Origin: Pedobacter sp. Leaf170
GTDB taxonomy: Bacteria; Bacteroidota; Bacteroidia; Sphingobacteriales; Sphingobacteriaceae
Reading direction: 5' to 3'
Length of the DNA: 64,000 bases
Assembly: GCF_920984665.1 (NCBI RefSeq)
Contig: NZ_CAKLBP010000001.1
Location: forward strand, 400,858 to 464,857
In this document: in pieces, positions 7,547-15,607 of the stretch
Numbering within the stretch: the stretch's first letter is position 1
Layout: every line of letters begins with the position of its first letter
The notes under the pieces: model-generated
What the model was told of the DNA's origin: nothing
Database searches by the model: none
What the model saw: the letters and a program-made list of their open reading frames with translations, nothing else
Made by a program: the position numbers and the translations under genes

Positions 7547-8305
7547 ATGAGACTGCAACTTACACGGCCACTTGCTTTTATTGATATTGAAGGCACTGGC
7601 GTTAACCCTGAAAATGATAGAATAGTTGAACTTTCGGTAACCAAGTTATTCCCTGATGGTTCTCGTGAAAATAAAACCAGAAGATATAATCCTGGTATTG
7701 AGATACCTCAGTCGGCAATCGATATTCATGGGATTACAAATGAGGCTGTAGCCACTGAACACCCATTCTCATACACAGCAAAAGGACTTTTAAAATATCT
7801 TGATGGTTGTGACATTGCTGGCTTTGCTTCAAATCGTTATGACGTACCATTGTTATTTACTGAGTTCAGGCGAGCTGATTTATATTGGGATTATACCAAG
7901 TTTAAAATGGTAGATGCCGGTGTAATTTTTAAAATTCAAGAACCGCGAACACTGGAAGCTGCTGTTCAATATTATTGCGGCAAAAATCTTGAAGGTGCTC
8001 ATGGTGCAGAAGCGGATGTGAACGCAACTGTTGATGTTCTACTAGCCCAAATTGAAAAATATGATACATTACCGGTAACGGTTGACGAGCTTGCTTTATT
8101 CTCTAATTATGATAAGCCGGTTCTTGACCTATCCGGTAAGTTTTCCACTGATGATGCCGGTGATATCATTTTCAATTTTGGCCCACATAAAGGCAAAAAA
8201 GCAACAGAGGATTTATCATTTGTTCAATGGATGCTTAAAAAAGATTTTGCCGAAGATACAATGAGAATCTGTGAGGAAATATTGACTGAAAACAATTTAT
8301 ATTAA
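7547..8305 (+). CDS. DnaQ-like 3'-5' exonuclease (DEDDh)
   Basis: The N-terminal 175 residues form an exonuclease domain: FIDIEGTGVNPENDRIVEL carries the first acidic pair, GFASNRYDVPLLFTEF the second motif, and HGAEADVNATVDVL the His and Asp of the third. The C-terminal 60 residues resemble the small domain often appended to phage and Bacteroidota exonucleases (FNFGPHKGKK). It likely trims 3' ends in replication or recombination. It lies between the KTSC gene and a protein with an acidic tail. Confidence 0.85.
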   Translation: MRLQLTRPLAFIDIEGTGVNPENDRIVELSVTKLFPDGSRENKTRRYNPGIEIPQSAIDIHGITNEAVATEHPFSYTAKGLLKYLDGCDIAGFASNRYDVPLLFTEFRRADLYWDYTKFKMVDAGVIFKIQEPRTLEAAVQYYCGKNLEGAHGAEADVNATVDVLLAQIEKYDTLPVTVDELALFSNYDKPVLDLSGKFSTDDAGDIIFNFGPHKGKKATEDLSFVQWMLKKDFAEDTMRICEEILTENNLY

Positions 8306-8310
8306 TCTAT

Positions 8311-8973
8311 ATGGCACAAACAAAAACAATTTCCAAAGAAGAGTTGGAAGAAAAGAAGGCCGCAGCTGCAGAGTCGTATGAGCTGAAAGCAGGCACGCAA
8401 ATCCGCATTTTAAAAGTTGGCGTAGGAAAAGTTGGATTAAACCTTGAGATTGAAAAGGCGGTTACCAGAATGTTTGCCAATGCCGAAGGTGTCGAAGAAT
8501 TAAGAACCTTTACCAATCTGGCTAAAGAACCAATGGCATTCCTGCCTCACCATGATTTTAATCTAGCATTAGAATTGCTTCGTTCGCATTTAATCATTCT
8601 ATGCGAACAGAAAGAATCGTTCGATATACATGGCAGAGTTTTAAGTCCTCAAGAGCTTGATAACTTTGAAGAGAAAGATAGCCCTTTAGCCAAGGTTAAG
8701 GTTACTGGTTTTGATATCTCAAGTGGTTATGGAATTATCATCACCGGCGCCAAAATAATTCGTGGCAAACAAGTGCTTTCCTTAAGTACCGGCCTCGTTC
8801 ACTTTGAAGGTTTTGACGAAGACTTTTATGAATTTGGTGATGAGCTTTTACACGTCGCCAAACATGCGATGAAAGAGGCTGAACTTTACTACAACGGCAA
8901 ATACATGCCAGATGCTCAGATGAAAATCGGATTCCAAGAAGAGGATCACGAAGACGATAATTCAACATTTTAA
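8311..8973 (+). CDS. Hypothetical protein with SSB-like acidic tail
   Basis: A 220-residue protein that I do not recognise by fold. The middle has beta-rich segments (LAKVKVTGFDISSGYGIIIT) and the C-terminus is EEDHEDDNSTF, an acidic tip ending in Phe like that of single-strand binding proteins. Together with its place among recombination and replication genes, this suggests a DNA-binding or recruitment role. No other SSB gene is evident in the window. The role is inference. Confidence 0.55.
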   Translation: MAQTKTISKEELEEKKAAAAESYELKAGTQIRILKVGVGKVGLNLEIEKAVTRMFANAEGVEELRTFTNLAKEPMAFLPHHDFNLALELLRSHLIILCEQKESFDIHGRVLSPQELDNFEEKDSPLAKVKVTGFDISSGYGIIITGAKIIRGKQVLSLSTGLVHFEGFDEDFYEFGDELLHVAKHAMKEAELYYNGKYMPDAQMKIGFQEEDHEDDNSTF

Positions 8974-8981
8974 AATTTATT

Positions 8982-9001
8982 CCTATCGGTAAAACGATAG
9001 G
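8982..9001 (+). promoter_or_regulatory. Hairpin directly upstream of tRNA-Cys
   Basis: CCTATCG (8982-8988) pairs perfectly with CGATAGG (8995-9001) around a 6-base loop. It lies 9 bases after the stop of the preceding gene and 3 bases before the tRNA. No T-run follows. It may separate the mRNA from the tRNA or guide processing. Confidence 0.4.
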
Positions 9002-9004
9002 CTC

Positions 9005-9076
9005 GGCAAGTTACGCAAGCGGTAAGCGCATAGTCTGCAAAACTATTGTTCATCAGTTCGAATCTGATACTTGCCT
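9005..9076 (+). tRNA. tRNA-Cys (GCA)
   Basis: Acceptor GGCAAGT (9005-9011) pairs with ACTTGCC (9069-9075), and position 73 is U, as expected for Cys. The anticodon stem ATAGT/ACTAT encloses CTGCAAA with anticodon GCA, and the T arm ATCAG-TTCGAAT-CTGAT is perfect. CCA is not encoded, as is common in Bacteroidota. It lies inside the phage early operon, so it is phage-encoded and probably co-transcribed with its neighbours and released by processing. Confidence 0.92.
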
Positions 9077-9097
9077 CAAATTAATCGTAAACAGTAC

Positions 9098-9316
9098 ATG
9101 AGTAATAAAAAAGAACCAATTAAAAAATTTAAAGCCTTATTCGATTACGGAGCTATTAAGGATATCAATCCGAAACGAATTGAGGTTAGAGCTAAGAATC
9201 TTGAACATTCCGTTGAGCAGGCTCAAAACATAATCAACCGAAATAAATTAAACCTGAAAGTAAAGCAAGATGCTGAAATGGCGGCTTACAAAGCTTTCGA
9301 AGTAATTGAACTGTAA
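9098..9316 (+). CDS. Hypothetical protein (72 residues)
   Basis: The reading frame is open from a TTG inside the tRNA, but the credible start is ATG 9098 (MSNKKEPIKKFK), 22 bases after the tRNA. The product is basic and mostly helical, with LEHSVEQAQNIINRNKLN in the middle. It ends in a one-base overlap with the next gene. Function unknown. Confidence 0.6.
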   Translation: MSNKKEPIKKFKALFDYGAIKDINPKRIEVRAKNLEHSVEQAQNIINRNKLNLKVKQDAEMAAYKAFEVIEL

Positions 9317-9540
9317 TGAGATTAGTAACTGAACGTGATTTAAAAGATGAAAACCCATTATTTCCATCTAGCCAATTTTTCAAAGATTTTATTTTATTGA
9401 ACATGTGGCCTGACGGTGTCTGGTTAGTAGACAAGCAACATTCTCTTTTCGAAAAAATGAAAGAAACAGCGTTAGAGGTTGCTAATTCCTTTGGTGATAA
9501 AGAATCAATCGAACGTATAAATAATTTCTGTAATGGCTAG
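9316..9540 (+). CDS. Hypothetical protein (74 residues)
   Basis: Starts on the last base of the previous stop and overlaps the helicase gene by 8 bases, so the three are tightly coupled. The product has an aromatic middle (MWPDGVWLVDKQHSLF) and no motif I know. It could be a small partner of the downstream helicase, judged only by coupling. Confidence 0.55.
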   Translation: MRLVTERDLKDENPLFPSSQFFKDFILLNMWPDGVWLVDKQHSLFEKMKETALEVANSFGDKESIERINNFCNG

Positions 9541-11230
9541 TATTGGAACTGTACAACATGTCGGTAACAACTTCAGGATCGAATTTGCTTACCGACCAGC
9601 TATTACATTAGCTGTTAAAGAATTGCCTGATAGAAAGTGGGTTTATGATGAAAAGGTTTGGCTTGTTCCGGTTAAACACCGTGAAGAGGTCGAACGTTTT
9701 GCTAAAAGACACGGCTTAGATTTTGGTTTCAAATACGAACCTGAACCGGTTGAAAATTTTGCCATTCCTCCAATGCCTGAGCTTACCATTGATATTGCTT
9801 TAAAGCGTGAAATGCGGCCTTATCAGAAAACAGGTGTGGCTTACTCAATGGATAGAAAAAGGCTAATCATTGCAGATGATATGGGATTGGGCAAAACCTT
9901 TCAAGCCATCGCAACCATTGCAGGTTTAGCGCAAACAGGTACCGTTGTTTTTCCTTGCTTAATCATTTGCCCTTCAGCTGTAAAAGAAAACTGGTTGACA
10001 GAAATCAAAATGGCAACAAACTTTAAAGGCATCATTTTAAAAGACAGCATCAAAAATACTTTCATGGAGTTTTTCCGTGTAGGAGTATCACAGTTTTTTG
10101 TCGTGAATTATGAAAGTTTAAAGAAGTACTTTGTTGACAGAATAGATGTTCCAGAAAAAGGAAAGCAGCTGCGCATCAATAACATTCACTTTAAAGAAAA
10201 GTATGTTAACTTTTTTAAAGCAGTTATCATCGATGAAAGCCACAAAGTAAAATCGTTAAAAACGAAGAATACGAAGTTTACCAAAGGCATCTGTACCGGT
10301 AAAGAAACAATTTTGATGCTCACAGGAACGCCAGTTGTAAACAAGCCAAAAGATTTGATTTCCCAGCTTGGTATTCTTGATAGAATGAGTGATTTCGGTG
10401 GCTGGAAGGCATTTAATGAGCGGTACTGTAGTGGGCCAAAAGAAGCAAGTAATTTAAAAGAACTAAACTACAAGCTAAACCTAATCTGCTTTTACCGAAG
10501 AAACAAAACTGACCCTGATATCAAAAAGTATCTTCCGGACAAAATGCGACAGGTTATTCTTTGTGATTTAAATGAACATTCACGTAAAGAGTATCGCCAT
10601 GCTCAGGCTGATTTAGAAAGCTACATGCTCAACATCAAAAAGCAGTCGCAAGAAAGTGTTGACAAATCAATGAAGGGTGAAGTGATGGTTCGGATTGGAA
10701 TATTGAAGAACATTTCTGCCAGAGGTAAACTGAAAGATGCTTTTGAGTTTATAGGTGATATCATTGAGAGTGGGCAAAAGATTGTAGTTTTCGCTTCGTT
10801 GCGTGAAGTTATATCAGCTGTACAAGAAAAATTTTCCCGCTCCGTTCGTGTTACTGGCTCTGAGAACGACCAACAAAAGCAGCAGGCGGTTGATAGGTTT
10901 CAAAACGACCCGAACATCGATGTCATAGTCTTAAACTTGAAAGCTGGCGGTGTAGGCATCAATGGACTTCAAAACGTGGCCACTCAAATTTGCTTTATTG
11001 AATTCGGTTGGCATGCAGCTATAATGGACCAAGCGGAAGACAGACTTTATCGTATGGGTCAGCATTCAAATGTGATGTGTACTTACTTTCTAGGTAAAGA
11101 CACTATTGACGAATGGAATTATAAGCTAATCAATAGCAAGCGTGAAATAGCCAATACCGTAACCGGTGCAGAGGATCAGACTGAAGAGTCGATCATCGAT
11201 GGCGTAATTAATTTATTTACTCAAAAATAG
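9533..11230 (+). CDS. SNF2-family helicase with HARP-like N-terminus
   Basis: The 565-residue protein has a Walker A loop ADDMGLGKT (114-122), a Walker B DESH (234-237), motif III LTGTPVVN near 265, and a C-terminal RecA-like domain with AGGVGINGLQ and QAEDRLYRMGQ. Residues 10-70, with the RPAITLAVKE...WLVPVKHR pattern, resemble the small domain found N-terminal in SMARCAL1/HARP-type remodellers. Such ATPases translocate on duplex DNA and anneal or reverse forks. It precedes a second SNF2-type gene, an unusual pair. Confidence 0.88.
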   Translation: MASIGTVQHVGNNFRIEFAYRPAITLAVKELPDRKWVYDEKVWLVPVKHREEVERFAKRHGLDFGFKYEPEPVENFAIPPMPELTIDIALKREMRPYQKTGVAYSMDRKRLIIADDMGLGKTFQAIATIAGLAQTGTVVFPCLIICPSAVKENWLTEIKMATNFKGIILKDSIKNTFMEFFRVGVSQFFVVNYESLKKYFVDRIDVPEKGKQLRINNIHFKEKYVNFFKAVIIDESHKVKSLKTKNTKFTKGICTGKETILMLTGTPVVNKPKDLISQLGILDRMSDFGGWKAFNERYCSGPKEASNLKELNYKLNLICFYRRNKTDPDIKKYLPDKMRQVILCDLNEHSRKEYRHAQADLESYMLNIKKQSQESVDKSMKGEVMVRIGILKNISARGKLKDAFEFIGDIIESGQKIVVFASLREVISAVQEKFSRSVRVTGSENDQQKQQAVDRFQNDPNIDVIVLNLKAGGVGINGLQNVATQICFIEFGWHAAIMDQAEDRLYRMGQHSNVMCTYFLGKDTIDEWNYKLINSKREIANTVTGAEDQTEESIIDGVINLFTQK

Positions 11231-11252
11231 TCGTAATCGGCGTATAAGATAT

Positions 11253-13778
11253 ATGGAATTTATTAAACAAACATATCAAGATTTCATCGATAGCAAAATA
11301 AGCGAAACGCCCAAATCAGGGTTTGATACTGATGTTATCAGTCAGGTGTTATTCGGTCATCAGGCAGACACAGTAAAGTGGGCTGCTGATGGCGGAAACC
11401 GTGCTATCTTCGCCAGTTTTGGCATGGGCAAAAGTTTAATTCAGCTTGAACTTTGTCTTCAGGCTTTAAAAGCATACCCATGCGGCAAGGTTCTTATCAT
11501 CTGCCCACTAGGTGTGAAGCAAGAATTCAAACATGATGCGGAAGTGCTTTTAAAGCTTCAAGAACGTGGTTTATCGATGGAATACGTGAGAAGCAAGCAA
11601 GAACAAATTGAAAGTGCTGCAAACATTCACATCACAAATTATGAGCGTGTGCGTGATGGTGACTTCATGCTTGATATTTATAAAATGGTAACATTGGATG
11701 AAGCCTCTGCCCTGCGCTCTGTAGCTTCAAAAACTTATATTCAATTCCTGCAGAAGTTCAAAAACGTTAAACATAAGTTTGTTGCTACAGCTACACCTTC
11801 ACCTAACGATTACATTGAACTTTTGAACTACGCAGCGTTCTTAGGTATAATGGATGTTAGCCAGGCTAAAACAAGATTCTTTAAACGTGACTCTAAAAAA
11901 GCCGACCAATTAACAATACTTCCGAATATGGAACAGGAGTTTTGGTTATGGGTTCATAGTTGGGCATTATTTCTTCCAAAACCTTCTTACCTCGGTTATT
12001 CTGATGAAGGTTACGATTTGCCTGAATTAAAAGTTCACTGGCATTGTGTTAAAGTTGAGCAAAAAGATACGCCCATCGATGATCGCGGCCAATTAAAAAT
12101 GATTGCGGACCGTCCAAAAGGATTGGCGCCAGAGTCAGCTGTAAAGCGTGAAAGCATCAATGAACGAATACAGAAAGCGCTTGAGGTTATCGATACAGAA
12201 TCAAATTGGTTAATCTGGCACGGATTGGAGCGTGAACGTGTTGCAATCGAAAGAGCTTTTGATTGTACGACTGTATACGGTAATCAGGATGACGAGCCTA
12301 AAGAAAAGCTTCTTATGGGCTTCGCTAACGGTGAATATAAAATTCTTGCAACCAAAACATCAATTGCAGGCTCAGGGTGTAACTTCCAAAAACATTGTCA
12401 TAAAGCGTTCTTTTTAGGAATTGACCATAAATTTAACGATTTTATTCAAGCGATTCACCGTATTCACAGATTCGGTCAAAAGCATGGAGTTGAAATTCAC
12501 ATTGCTTATACAGAACAGGAAGAGCATATTAAAACCGACCTTTTAAGAAAATGGAAGCAACATGATGATTTGCTTGAAACTTTCAGAGCCATTATCGAGA
12601 AATACGGTTTATCTGCAAAAGATTCAATTGAAGAATTGAAACGCTCAAAAGGTGTTATAAGGCAAGAGGTAATTCAACCGAACTTCACTGCTATCAATAA
12701 TGACAACGTTTTAGAGATTGAGAACCGTCCTGATAACTCAGATGATTTACAAATCACATCGGTACCGTTCAGCACTCAATACGAATATTCAGCAAATTAC
12801 AACGACTTTGGGCATAACAAGGATAACGAGAGTTTTTTTGCTCAAATGGATTTCTTGCTGCCGCATAAACTAAGAGTACTTAAACCTGGTCGAGTATCCG
12901 CGGTTCATGTTAAAGACAGAATTATACCTGGTAATTTCTCAGGCAAAGGAATGTACACCACTTACCGGTTTTCTGATAAAGTGGCCGATGCATACGAAAA
13001 ACATGGCTTTGAGTTTATGGGAAGAATTTGCATCATTACCGATGTTGTAAGTGAAAACAATCAAACTTACCGTTTAGGCTGGTCAAAAAATGCTGTTGAT
13101 GGTACTGGCATGGGTGTAGGTTCAAGCGAATACATTTTGCTATTCCGCAAACTGCCAACAGACACCAGCAATTCTTTTGCGGATGTACCTGTGGCAAAAA
13201 GCAAGGACGAATACACCCGAGCAAGATGGCAAATAGATGCTAACGGATTCTGGCGCGCATCCGGTAATCGATTATTATCTCCAGAAGAAATCAGCAGGCA
13301 CGATTTAAAATATGCTATGCAGCTGATGAAAGGCGAAAGCAGAAACGAAGTATACGACTTTGACCGTCATGTTGCTATTGCTGAGGCTATGGAAAATGCA
13401 GGGAAATTACCCTCAGATTTTGCAGCAGTAGACCCTCAATCATGGAACGATGATGTGTGGACGGATGTTACAAGAATGAGGGGCATGAACACCCTTTTAG
13501 GCCAAGCAGGTAAAGACCAGCACATCTGCCCTCTTCCTTTCGATATCGTTGATAGATTAATCATCCGTTATTCGAACGAAGGCGAAACTGTTTCAGATTA
13601 CTTTGCCGGTGTATTTACCGTGCCGTATCGCTCACTCGTTCTGAACCGTAAAGGTTACGGAGTTGAGCTTAATCCATCTTATTTTCAAATTGGTAAGTCG
13701 TATTGCAACGAGATTGAGTACAAAAAAAATGTACCAACCCTGTTTGATATGTACCCTGAAGTATTGGAGGCTGTATAA
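11253..13778 (+). CDS. SNF2-type helicase fused to a beta-class DNA methyltransferase
   Basis: An 841-residue fusion. The N-terminal half is a helicase: ASFGMGKS Walker A (54-61), LDEASA Walker B (148-153), ATATPSP (178-184), and QAIHRIHRFGQK motif VI. The C-terminal half has methyltransferase motif IV as TSVPF (502-506) followed later by motif I SDYFAGVF (781-788) and the EL near NPSYF, the motif order of the beta class. Motif IV lacks the first Pro of the usual SPP(Y/F). Target base is probably N6-adenine or N4-cytosine. It may protect phage DNA while translocating. Confidence 0.82.
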   Translation: MEFIKQTYQDFIDSKISETPKSGFDTDVISQVLFGHQADTVKWAADGGNRAIFASFGMGKSLIQLELCLQALKAYPCGKVLIICPLGVKQEFKHDAEVLLKLQERGLSMEYVRSKQEQIESAANIHITNYERVRDGDFMLDIYKMVTLDEASALRSVASKTYIQFLQKFKNVKHKFVATATPSPNDYIELLNYAAFLGIMDVSQAKTRFFKRDSKKADQLTILPNMEQEFWLWVHSWALFLPKPSYLGYSDEGYDLPELKVHWHCVKVEQKDTPIDDRGQLKMIADRPKGLAPESAVKRESINERIQKALEVIDTESNWLIWHGLERERVAIERAFDCTTVYGNQDDEPKEKLLMGFANGEYKILATKTSIAGSGCNFQKHCHKAFFLGIDHKFNDFIQAIHRIHRFGQKHGVEIHIAYTEQEEHIKTDLLRKWKQHDDLLETFRAIIEKYGLSAKDSIEELKRSKGVIRQEVIQPNFTAINNDNVLEIENRPDNSDDLQITSVPFSTQYEYSANYNDFGHNKDNESFFAQMDFLLPHKLRVLKPGRVSAVHVKDRIIPGNFSGKGMYTTYRFSDKVADAYEKHGFEFMGRICIITDVVSENNQTYRLGWSKNAVDGTGMGVGSSEYILLFRKLPTDTSNSFADVPVAKSKDEYTRARWQIDANGFWRASGNRLLSPEEISRHDLKYAMQLMKGESRNEVYDFDRHVAIAEAMENAGKLPSDFAAVDPQSWNDDVWTDVTRMRGMNTLLGQAGKDQHICPLPFDIVDRLIIRYSNEGETVSDYFAGVFTVPYRSLVLNRKGYGVELNPSYFQIGKSYCNEIEYKKNVPTLFDMYPEVLEAV

Positions 13779-13996
13779 TGAACGGGATGCAATCAGATTT
13801 ATTTAGAAAACCAAATATTGCTACTGTCCCTGCAATCACACATGGAATTCAAAAACATGGCTTTGATATCAACCAAACTCCAAGTAAAAAAAGGATGGAC
13901 GAAATAAAAGAAGAAACAAGAATGTTAGATGAATTTATGCCCATGTGTGTAGGTTGTAAAGCAATGTCGAGAAATCAATTAAATTTAGAATTGTAA
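13778..13996 (+). CDS. Hypothetical protein with a CxxC pair
   Basis: A 72-residue protein overlapping the methyltransferase stop by one base. It contains DQ-poor, basic sequence and a single CVGC pair at residues 57-60, which alone is not enough for a zinc site unless it dimerises. The coupling suggests a helper of the helicase-methyltransferase, but no family is recognised. Confidence 0.5.
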   Translation: MNGMQSDLFRKPNIATVPAITHGIQKHGFDINQTPSKKRMDEIKEETRMLDEFMPMCVGCKAMSRNQLNLEL

Positions 13997-13998
13997 TT

Positions 13999-14610
13999 AT
14001 GAAAGTAGTTTATATCGCTCACCCAATCGGTGGCAACGTAAAATTTAACATTGAAAAAGTAATTAAGATTGTAGGCGAGTTAAACAGAACCGAGCCTGAT
14101 ATTATTCCTTTTGCACCATATTTAGTAGATTGCATGGCTTTGGATGATAACAAACCCGAAGAAAGGGCTCGTGGCTTTAAAAACAACTTTCATTACTTTA
14201 CATCTGGATTTGTAAAAGAGCTTAGGCTTTACGGCCGAAAAATTAGCAAAGGTATGGCACAAGAAGTTGAATGGGCACAATTAATGAATATCCCAATCAT
14301 TAATTGTATTTCTACCGATGAACCATTCACGGTTGATGAAAATCGAGTATTAAAAGTTGTTTCAGAAGTCACCAACGTACCTATTCAAAGAATTAAATCT
14401 GACAATAGATTGAAAAGTATTTCATTAGCCAGGCATCTTTTTGTTGGAACCTGTTTTCAATGGAATGTTAATGTTACACTAAAGAAAATGGGAGAAATGA
14501 TTAACCGTGACCATTCAACTATTCTTAATAGTAAAAGAGTTTACAATGAGTTATTATTCACTGACAAGCAGTTCGAAAAACTCACCCAGACAATTAACAG
14601 ATTACTATGA
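13999..14610 (+). CDS. DUF4406-like domain fused to DnaA domain IV
   Basis: A 203-residue protein with two parts. Residues 1-105 (VYIAHPIGG... KGMAQEVEWAQ) look like the DUF4406/nucleoside deoxyribosyltransferase-like fold. Residues 116-203 match the DnaA C-terminal double-strand DNA-binding domain: VVSEVTNVPIQRIKSDNR, then SLARHLF, then the signature INRDHSTIL (168-176). It has no AAA+ domain. It could bind DnaA-box-like sites at the phage origin or on the host. It is the last gene before a promoter and a structured RNA. Confidence 0.75.
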   Translation: MKVVYIAHPIGGNVKFNIEKVIKIVGELNRTEPDIIPFAPYLVDCMALDDNKPEERARGFKNNFHYFTSGFVKELRLYGRKISKGMAQEVEWAQLMNIPIINCISTDEPFTVDENRVLKVVSEVTNVPIQRIKSDNRLKSISLARHLFVGTCFQWNVNVTLKKMGEMINRDHSTILNSKRVYNELLFTDKQFEKLTQTINRLL

Positions 14611-14643
14611 TGAGGAACTTTTTTTTAAATCTAATTAATCGTA

Positions 14644-14674
14644 TTTGGTATATTAGTTATATTTTATACATTTG
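14644..14674 (+). promoter_or_regulatory. Phage promoter module, copy a
   Basis: TTTG at 14644-14647 and a perfect -7 box TACATTTG at 14667-14674, separated by 19 bases, match the Bacteroidota sigma factor consensus. The upstream AATCGTA is shared with the copies near 20717 and 29986. Predicted transcription starts near 14679, immediately before the structured RNA and not close to a start codon. Confidence 0.75.
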
Positions 14675-14679
14675 TTTTA

Positions 14680-14791
14680 AGATTGACACCTTAAAGAAAT
14701 TTCAATACTGTTCCCGTAATCGTTCTTCGTGCTTTCAGCACCAGAATAAGGCTGTCAATCTTTTGATTACGGGAACAGTATTACCTTTTTT
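14680..14791 (+). ncRNA. Candidate structured phage RNA
   Basis: Directly after a strong promoter lies a 112-base stretch with no credible coding. An 18-base perfect inverted repeat (14704-14721 with 14765-14782) encloses a hairpin GTGCT/AGCAC (14729-14741). A further pair, GATTGACA (14681-14688) with TGTCAATC (14753-14760), crosses the long stem, so the two either form a pseudoknot or compete as a switch. TTTTTT at 14786-14791 follows the stem, as in an intrinsic terminator. It may be a stand-alone small RNA or an attenuator for the replication genes at 14807. No known RNA family is recognised. Confidence 0.6.
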
Positions 14792-14806
14792 AATTCAACT
14801 ATAGCC

Positions 14807-15607
14807 ATGGCAGAAAACAAAAAATCTTTTGTTCTGTACGCAGACCTTATTTCAACTTTTGAGGAATTAGAAGATGTCGAAGCCGGCTTATTGGTCAAAC
14901 ATTTACTGAGATACGTTAACGATCAAAATCCAGAAGCTCCCAACAGATTAATTAAATTACTCTTCGAACCGATAAAATTACAGCTGAAACGTGACTTGCA
15001 TAAATGGGAAGAAGTTAAAGAGAACAAAAGCCAAGGCGGCCAAATCGGAAACTTAAAACGCTGGAATGTAGACATATACGAGAGATACACAAAAGGCGAA
15101 ATTAGTGTTGATGAAGCTTTAAAAATCGCTGAAAGTCGCAGAGCATCGCATACCGATAAAAATAATCGCATACCGATAGAAAGTGTCGCAGACGGTCGCA
15201 CATCATCGGATATGGTCGCATCAGTCGCTGTTACTGTTAATGATACTGTTAATGAGAATGTAACTGTTACTGTTAATGAGAATGTAATAAAGAAGGATAA
15301 TGGTGGGTCGAAAAGATTTTCTCCCCCTACACATACTCAGGTTTACGATTACTTTATTGAAAAAATAAACGATACGTTTTGGTCAGAATCTGAAGCAAAT
15401 CACCAGGCTGAAAAATTCATGAACTTTTACTCTTCAAAAAATTGGATGGTCGGAAAAAACAAAATGTCAATCTGGAAAAGTGCGGCCGCTAACTGGGTAC
15501 TAACATCAATCGAAAAACAAACCAACAATGGAAAATCAAAAACGAACACCTCAAGCCTTAAATCAAATAATGGCACCGCAGCTCCAAAAGATTTCGGCCA
15601 ATTATGA
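14807..15607 (+). CDS. DUF6291-like phage replication protein
   Basis: The N-terminal 75 residues (LYADLISTFEELEDVEAGLL... HLLRYVNDQNPEAP) fit the DUF6291 pattern found in phage replisome organisers. A low-complexity linker of VTVN/ENV units follows (about 140-165). The C-terminal part (VYDYFIEKIND... WKSAAANWV) resembles the end of DnaD-like or primosomal proteins. It precedes and overlaps a DnaC-like loader by 80 bases, so the pair probably brings the host DnaB helicase to the phage origin. Confidence 0.7.
   Translation: MAENKKSFVLYADLISTFEELEDVEAGLLVKHLLRYVNDQNPEAPNRLIKLLFEPIKLQLKRDLHKWEEVKENKSQGGQIGNLKRWNVDIYERYTKGEISVDEALKIAESRRASHTDKNNRIPIESVADGRTSSDMVASVAVTVNDTVNENVTVTVNENVIKKDNGGSKRFSPPTHTQVYDYFIEKINDTFWSESEANHQAEKFMNFYSSKNWMVGKNKMSIWKSAAANWVLTSIEKQTNNGKSKTNTSSLKSNNGTAAPKDFGQL

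Noticed and set aside
9071..9097. Upstream TTG start for the gene at 9098
   Set aside because: The TTG lies inside the acceptor stem of tRNA-Cys, so the ATG at 9098 is the only sensible start.
14607..14804. 65-residue open frame in the gap after the DnaA-IV fusion gene
   Set aside because: It overlaps the promoter and the 18-base inverted repeat completely, has unusual composition, and no neighbour spacing supports it. The region is better read as a structured RNA.
15220..15290. Short tandem repeat of GTTACTGTTAATGAGAATGT type as CRISPR-like array
   Set aside because: It is a low-complexity linker in frame within the DUF6291-like protein, without spacers or Cas genes. No CRISPR array or insertion sequence is seen in the window.
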